Translations under genes and position numbers: made by a program
In this document: piece by piece, positions 60,019 to 64,000 of the stretch
Position numbering within the stretch: the first letter of the stretch is position 1
How the letters are laid out: each line of letters begins with the position of its first letter
The notes under the pieces: generated by a model
The model's database searches: none
Told to the model about the DNA's origin: nothing
The model's input: the letters and a program-made list of their open reading frames with translations, nothing else
NCBI GenBank assembly: GCA_046546355.1
Contig: JBKGXZ010000001.1
Coordinates: 1-64,000, forward strand
Direction: 5' to 3'
DNA length: 64,000 bases
From: CAZBUB01 sp046546355
Lineage (GTDB): Bacteria > Desulfobacterota > Desulfovibrionia > Desulfovibrionales > Desulfothermaceae

Positions 60019-60780
60019 CTAGTCTTTCTCCTTGCGCTGCTTGGGCGGCAGGTAACTGTTTAGTTTTTCCTCAATTATTCTAGGGTTTTCTCCCCTGGAA
60101 ATGGATAGTATGCCTTCCAGCATGATCTCCCTGACCATGATTTCTTCCTTGCTCCTGGCTCTTAGTTTTCCGGCCATGGGATTGAAGACCAGATTGGCCA
60201 GCAGGGCTCCATAAAAGGTGGTCAGCAGGGCCACAGCCATGGCCGGACCAATGGTGCTGGGGTCCTCCATGGTCTCCAGCATGCGGATCAGGCCGATGAC
60301 CGTGCCGATCATGCCCATAGCAGGAGCATAGCCGCCCATGGCGCCCATGATATCCGCGCCCAGATCGTGCCGCTCCTCCAGGTAGTTGATCTCCTTCTCC
60401 ATGATCTCCTGGATGGCCTCGGGCTCCAGGCCGTCCACAGTAAGCTGCAGGCCTTTTCGAAGGTAAAGGTCGTCCACCTCCTTTAAGGCTGGCTCCAGGG
60501 CCAAGATGCCTTCCCTGCGGGCCTTGTGCGCGAACTGTAGGAACTGCTCGATAATCTGAGCTGGCTCCTGGGCCTTATAGAAGAAGGTGTTTTTGATCAC
60601 TCCCAGTACGCCCAGGAAATTCTTCAAGGGATAGTTGACCAGGGTGGCTCCTATAGTGCCTCCTAGCACAATCAGGGCGGAGGGCAGGGAGAGATACACC
60701 AAAACTGCACCGCCCATGAGTATGGCAGCGATAACCAGGCCGAAGGACAGCAGTATGCCTATAATTGTGGCTAGATCCAT
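60019..60780 (-). CDS. motA: Flagellar motor protein MotA
   Basis: A 253-residue stator protein with four transmembrane helices (about 5-25, 30-50, 150-172 and 182-205) and the large cytoplasmic loop between helices 2 and 3. Signature pieces: SALIVLGGTIGATLVNYPLK, MGGYAPAMGMIGTVIGLIRM and MAVALLTTFYGALLANLVFN. Its form is closer to PomA/MotA of the MotP type. It precedes both motB-like genes. It lies 12 bases after the YggS-family gene, which may share its transcript. Confidence 0.95.
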   Translation of the reverse strand: MDLATIIGILLSFGLVIAAILMGGAVLVYLSLPSALIVLGGTIGATLVNYPLKNFLGVLGVIKNTFFYKAQEPAQIIEQFLQFAHKARREGILALEPALKEVDDLYLRKGLQLTVDGLEPEAIQEIMEKEINYLEERHDLGADIMGAMGGYAPAMGMIGTVIGLIRMLETMEDPSTIGPAMAVALLTTFYGALLANLVFNPMAGKLRARSKEEIMVREIMLEGILSISRGENPRIIEEKLNSYLPPKQRKEKD

Positions 60781-60792
60781 AGTCCGCGAACT

Positions 60793-61494
60793 CTAGCAGC
60801 CCCAGTTCCTGGGGCCGAATATCTGGGTTCCTATTCTGATCAAGGTGGCTCCCTCCTGGATTGCCTGGGGGTAGTCGTTGCTCATGCCCATGGAAAGGTG
60901 GGGCAAAGCTGTCTCCAGGTCTGCTTCCAGGTTCTGCTTCAAGCGGCGTAGCTCAGCAAAGTCTTCTCTGGCCTGCTCCGGATCCTCATAAAAAGGGGGC
61001 ATGCACATCAGACCCTGCAGGCTGAGGCTGGACAGCCCCTGCAGGGCCTGGGCGAATTCCAAAAGCTGCCCAGGCTCCACCCCAGCCTTAGTCTTATCGG
61101 ACACCACATTGACCTGGATTAGGATATCCTGCTTAATTTTCAAGGCCTGACACCTTTCGTGCAGGACCTGGGCTACCTTGAGCCTGTCCAGGGAGTGGAT
61201 CAGGGCGAAGCTGCCAGCCAGGTATTTGGCCTTGTTGCTCTGCAGCCTGCCTATGAAATGCCACCTCAGGCCAGGCTCCTGGACAAATTGCATCTTCTCC
61301 AGGGCCTCCTGGGCATAGCTCTCCCCGAAATCCAGCTGGCCCTGCCTGGCCAGGGCCTGCACGCTGTGCCCTGGATGGCCCTTAGAGACAGCCAGCAGCT
61401 GTACCTGCTGCGGATCCCGGCCTGCGCTGCTGGCGATGTCCTGGATGTTTTGCTTTATCTCCTGCCAACTAAGAATCAGCTTGGAATCAGTCAT
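60793..61494 (-). CDS. YggS/PROSC-family PLP-binding protein
   Basis: A 233-residue pyridoxal-phosphate-homeostasis protein, probably without catalytic activity. Motifs: VQLLAVSKGHPGHSVQALA with the PLP-binding Lys, FGESYAQEALEKM, WHFIGRLQSNKAKYL, LIQVNVVSDKTKAGVEP and LSMGMSNDYPQAIQEGATLI. SKGHP replaces the common SKTxP. ATG 61494 matches the usual family length; a GTG at 61533 is open. It lies between era and motA on the same strand. Confidence 0.92.
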   Translation of the reverse strand: MTDSKLILSWQEIKQNIQDIASSAGRDPQQVQLLAVSKGHPGHSVQALARQGQLDFGESYAQEALEKMQFVQEPGLRWHFIGRLQSNKAKYLAGSFALIHSLDRLKVAQVLHERCQALKIKQDILIQVNVVSDKTKAGVEPGQLLEFAQALQGLSSLSLQGLMCMPPFYEDPEQAREDFAELRRLKQNLEADLETALPHLSMGMSNDYPQAIQEGATLIRIGTQIFGPRNWGC

Positions 61495-61539
61495 GACAGA
61501 CTCGCTTTTGCTTTGCAGCAGATTTGGGATCACGCTGGG

Positions 61540-62466
61540 CTAGAGCCAGGGGATCAGTTCCTGCAGGGCTCTCTGGTTCCTGGTCCAGTCCTGCCTGACC
61601 TTGACCCAGAGCTCCAGATGTACCTGCAGACCAAGGGTATCTTCCAGCGCCAGCCTGGCTTCCTGGCCCACCTGTTTGAGCATTCTGCCCTTTTTGCCTA
61701 TCAGCATAGGCTTATGGGCAGTCCTAGCCACGTAGATGACAGCCTGGATCCTGACCAGGCCGCTGGCTTCATCCTCCTGCCAGCCCTCAATCTGTACTGC
61801 CAGGGAATAGGGCAGCTCCTGCTGCAGTCGCAAGAACAACTTTTCCCGGATAACCTCCGAGGCCAGAAATCGCAGGGGCAGTGTAGAGAGCTGGTCCTCA
61901 GGATACAGGGCCGGGCCTGGGGGCAGACGCTGCAGGATATATTCTAAAATTTCCCGGGTGCCCTGTTGCTGCAGGGCGCTGGCCGGGAAGGCCTCTGCCC
62001 CTGGCCAGGCCTGGCCCAGAAAGTCTATAACAGGCAGCAGCTGTTTCTTGTCCCCAAGTTGATCCACCTTGTTCAGGACTACGGCCAGCTGGTCCTGCTG
62101 CAGATACCAGCTGCCCTTGAGTTGTTCCAGGTCCTGCTGCAGCTTTTGGTTGTGGATGCAGCGCCTGGAATCCAGAACCAGGAGCACCAGGTCCGCCTCT
62201 GCCAGAGCCTGCCAGGCGCTTTGCACCAGGTGCCTGTTCATGGCCTGCAGGCTCTGGTGCAGCCCAGGGGTGTCCAGGAACACCACCTGGGCCTGGTCCA
62301 GGCTCAGGATGCCGCTGATGCGGTTTCTTGTGGTCTGGGGCTTGGGGGTGACAATGGCCAGCTTTTGGCCCAGAAAAGAATTGAGCAAAGTGGATTTGCC
62401 TGCGTTGGGCGGACCTATGATGGCCACTATTCCGAACTTGGGGCTTTGTATATCTGCCTGTGGCAT
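61540..62466 (-). CDS. era: GTPase Era
   Basis: A 308-residue ribosome-assembly GTPase. Start at ATG 62466 (MPQADIQSPKFGIVAIIGPP), preceded by AGGGAAC; the frame is open 97 codons further upstream but without homology. G motifs: GPPNAGKSTLLN (G1), VFLDTPGLH (G3), VVLNKVDQLG (G4). The C-terminal KH domain (ASEVIREKLFLRLQQELPYS, LIGKKGRMLKQVGQEAR) binds 16S rRNA. It overlaps nothing and is divergent from topA. Confidence 0.95.
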   Translation of the reverse strand: MPQADIQSPKFGIVAIIGPPNAGKSTLLNSFLGQKLAIVTPKPQTTRNRISGILSLDQAQVVFLDTPGLHQSLQAMNRHLVQSAWQALAEADLVLLVLDSRRCIHNQKLQQDLEQLKGSWYLQQDQLAVVLNKVDQLGDKKQLLPVIDFLGQAWPGAEAFPASALQQQGTREILEYILQRLPPGPALYPEDQLSTLPLRFLASEVIREKLFLRLQQELPYSLAVQIEGWQEDEASGLVRIQAVIYVARTAHKPMLIGKKGRMLKQVGQEARLALEDTLGLQVHLELWVKVRQDWTRNQRALQELIPWL

Positions 62467-62658
62467 GTTCCCTGCGCTGATACTTGCCGCTGATTTGTCA
62501 AAAATTTCCTTGCACATTTGTGCCAGGCTGGTTAACGTCCATCCCTGTTTAAGCTCGTTAGTTGTGTGCAGCTGAATGCTGTGCTTGTGTAAGACATCCG
62601 CCCTTTGGGGGATAAACTGCAGGCCTGTGCAGCACAGGTCAAGACAGTCCAAGGTATT

Positions 62659-64000
62659 ATGAACAAGGATTTGATCATTGTCGAGTCGCCAGCCAAAGTC
62701 AAGACCATCAAGAAGTTCCTGGGCCAGCAGTATCTGGTGGAGGCCTCTGTGGGCCATGTCCGGGATCTGCCCACCAAGACCCTGGGCGTGGACGAGGACA
62801 ACAGCTTTACTCCGGAGTATCAGGTAGTCTCAGGCAAGAAAAAGGTGGTCCAGCAGCTGCAAAGCGCAGCAGCCAAGGCCGAGAATGTCTACTTGGCTCC
62901 TGATCCGGATCGGGAGGGGGAAGCTATTGCCTGGCACGTGGCTGAGCTGGTGCAGGAAAAAAACACCAATATCCGCAGGATCCAGTTCAACGAGATCACT
63001 TCCCAGGCAGTGCAGGAAGCCCTGAAAAATCCCAGAGAACTGGATCACAACCTGTTCGCCTCCCAGCAGGCCAGACGGATCCTGGACCGCCTGGTGGGCT
63101 ACAAGATCTCTCCCCTGCTTTGGAGCAAGGTCAAGAGAGGCATTTCAGCAGGCAGGGTGCAGTCCGTGGCCCTGCGGCTGATCGTGGAAAGGGAGCGTGA
63201 GAGGCAGGGCTTCGTGCCCCAGGAATACTGGGTGTTCAGGGCCCAGCTTGAAGGCCAAAAGCCCCCTGCTTTCAGCGCTGAGCTCTGGAAGGTGCAGAAC
63301 AAGAAGCCCCAGATAGACAACGAGCAGAAGGCAGTAGAGCTGGAACAGGAACTGCATGGGCAAAATTTTGTGCTGGAGTCTGTGCAGGAGAAAAAGCGGC
63401 AGCGCCAACCCAAACCCCCGTTTATTACCTCCAGCCTGCAGCAGGAGGCCAGCAACAAGCTGGGCTTCTCCGCGAAGAAGACCATGACCCTGGCCCAGAA
63501 GCTTTACGAGGGCCTGGAGCTGGGAGATCGGGGCACCACGGCCCTGATCACCTACATGCGCACGGATTCGGTGCGCGTGGCCCAGGAGGCCAGGGAGGCG
63601 GCCAAGAACTGGATTCAGGGGAGTCTGGGTGCGGACTACTATCCCCAGAAGCCCAAAGCCTACAAGAGCAAGTCCGGGGCCCAGGAGGCCCACGAGGCCA
63701 TTCGGCCGGTGGACGTGTTCCTGACTCCGGATGAGGCTGGCCCCTATTTGAGCCGGGATTTGTTGCGGCTGTACAGGCTGATCTGGCAGCGCTTTGTGGC
63801 CTCCCAGATGGCCCCGGCCCTTTTCTGGGACACGGTGTTCTGGATTCGGGCCGGCAGAACCCTGTGGCGCAGCAGGGGGGAAAGGCTGATCTTTCCCGGA
63901 TTCCTCAAAATTTATACCCCTGAGGATGCCCAGAAGGAGACCGAGCTGCCCAAGCTGCAGGAGGGGGAGGAGCTGAAGCTGCATGAGCTGCAGAAGGAGC
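62659..64000 (+). CDS. topA: DNA topoisomerase I, 5' part (runs off the window)
   Basis: The frame starts at ATG 62659 and stays open to the last base: 447 codons of a protein normally about 750-900 residues. The Toprim domain (LIIVESPAKVKTIKKFLG, APDPDREGEAIAWHVAEL with DxDxE) and the catalytic tyrosine motif TTALITYMRTDSVRVA are present, as are RRILDRLVGYKISPLL and SAGRVQSVALRLIVERE. C-terminal zinc-finger repeats would lie beyond the window. It relaxes negatively supercoiled DNA. It is transcribed divergently from era with about 190 bases between. Confidence 0.97.
   Translation, partial: MNKDLIIVESPAKVKTIKKFLGQQYLVEASVGHVRDLPTKTLGVDEDNSFTPEYQVVSGKKKVVQQLQSAAAKAENVYLAPDPDREGEAIAWHVAELVQEKNTNIRRIQFNEITSQAVQEALKNPRELDHNLFASQQARRILDRLVGYKISPLLWSKVKRGISAGRVQSVALRLIVERERERQGFVPQEYWVFRAQLEGQKPPAFSAELWKVQNKKPQIDNEQKAVELEQELHGQNFVLESVQEKKRQRQPKPPFITSSLQQEASNKLGFSAKKTMTLAQKLYEGLELGDRGTTALITYMRTDSVRVAQEAREAAKNWIQGSLGADYYPQKPKAYKSKSGAQEAHEAIRPVDVFLTPDEAGPYLSRDLLRLYRLIWQRFVASQMAPALFWDTVFWIRAGRTLWRSRGERLIFPGFLKIYTPEDAQKETELPKLQEGEELKLHELQKE

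Noticed and set aside
1..64000. tRNA, rRNA, CRISPR array, intact insertion sequence or prophage
   Set aside because: None was recognised on reading both strands; no regularly spaced repeats and no transposase or integrase frames were seen.

Overview
The window looks like chromosomal DNA of a sulfate-reducing Desulfovibrionales-type deltaproteobacterium (Desulfobacterota). This is inferred from gene content: a YeiH-type putative sulfate exporter, SLC13-type and TauE/SafE anion transporters, a four-subunit 2-oxoacid:ferredoxin oxidoreductase, XXXCH-domain proteins, DUF116, sigma-54 regulators, and many PAS sensors with cysteine clusters. Most of the window (about 13.7-64 kb) is CTG/CAG-rich and fairly GC-rich. 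The stretch from about 1 to 13.7 kb is visibly more AT-rich and may be acquired or differently evolving DNA.

Layout. 1-0.95 kb: the 3' end of a PAS histidine kinase. 0.96-5.3 kb: an AAA ATPase, a frameshifted gene remnant, a TauE/SafE permease with a small membrane partner, and about 1.1 kb of non-coding DNA with strong hairpins. 5.3-9.4 kb: a minus-strand operon behind a good sigma-54 promoter. It encodes a small protein, a degenerate receiver, a receiver, a Usp-like protein, a 29-residue membrane peptide and an SLC13/TrkA-C transporter. Three of these otherwise unrelated proteins share a short FAEAGE-type motif. 9.7-13.6 kb: receiver, membrane histidine kinase, NifX-like protein and sigma-54 activator, the probable control module of that operon.

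13.7-16.97 kb: a radical SAM/SPASM protein, a small secreted protein, a Nif11-leader-type small peptide and a tandem pair of paralogous unknown proteins. 17.1-22.9 kb: YeiH transporter behind a second sigma-54 promoter with an upstream dyad, divergent from a haem-type (CxxCH, DUF3365-like) histidine kinase and an NtrC-class regulator. 22.9-24.3 kb: two inverted-repeat elements, an amphi-Trp/XXXCH protein and a candidate small RNA.

24.3-54.6 kb is mostly housekeeping: rsmB-DUF116-fmt-def-aspS, hisS, mobB (with an Fe-S-type cysteine domain) and moeA, ilvD, ftsEX, a receiver-TPR/kinase pair, hldE kinase, parB with an internal parS, parA, an epimerase, coaBC, queA, korDABC, aroE, a LysM lytic transglycosylase and an rRNA methyltransferase. 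54.6-60.8 kb: flagellar export and motor genes (fliQ, P, O, N, M, L, two motB-like genes, motA). 60.8-64 kb: the YggS-family PLP protein gene, era, and the 5' part of topA, which runs off the window.

The strongest candidates for something undescribed are (1) the FAEAGE-motif/SLC13/micropeptide operon with its sigma-54 control module, (2) the haem-kinase/NtrC/YeiH unit with its tandem paralogs, and (3) the Nif11-type peptide beside a radical SAM protein. No tRNA, rRNA, CRISPR array or intact insertion sequence was seen.
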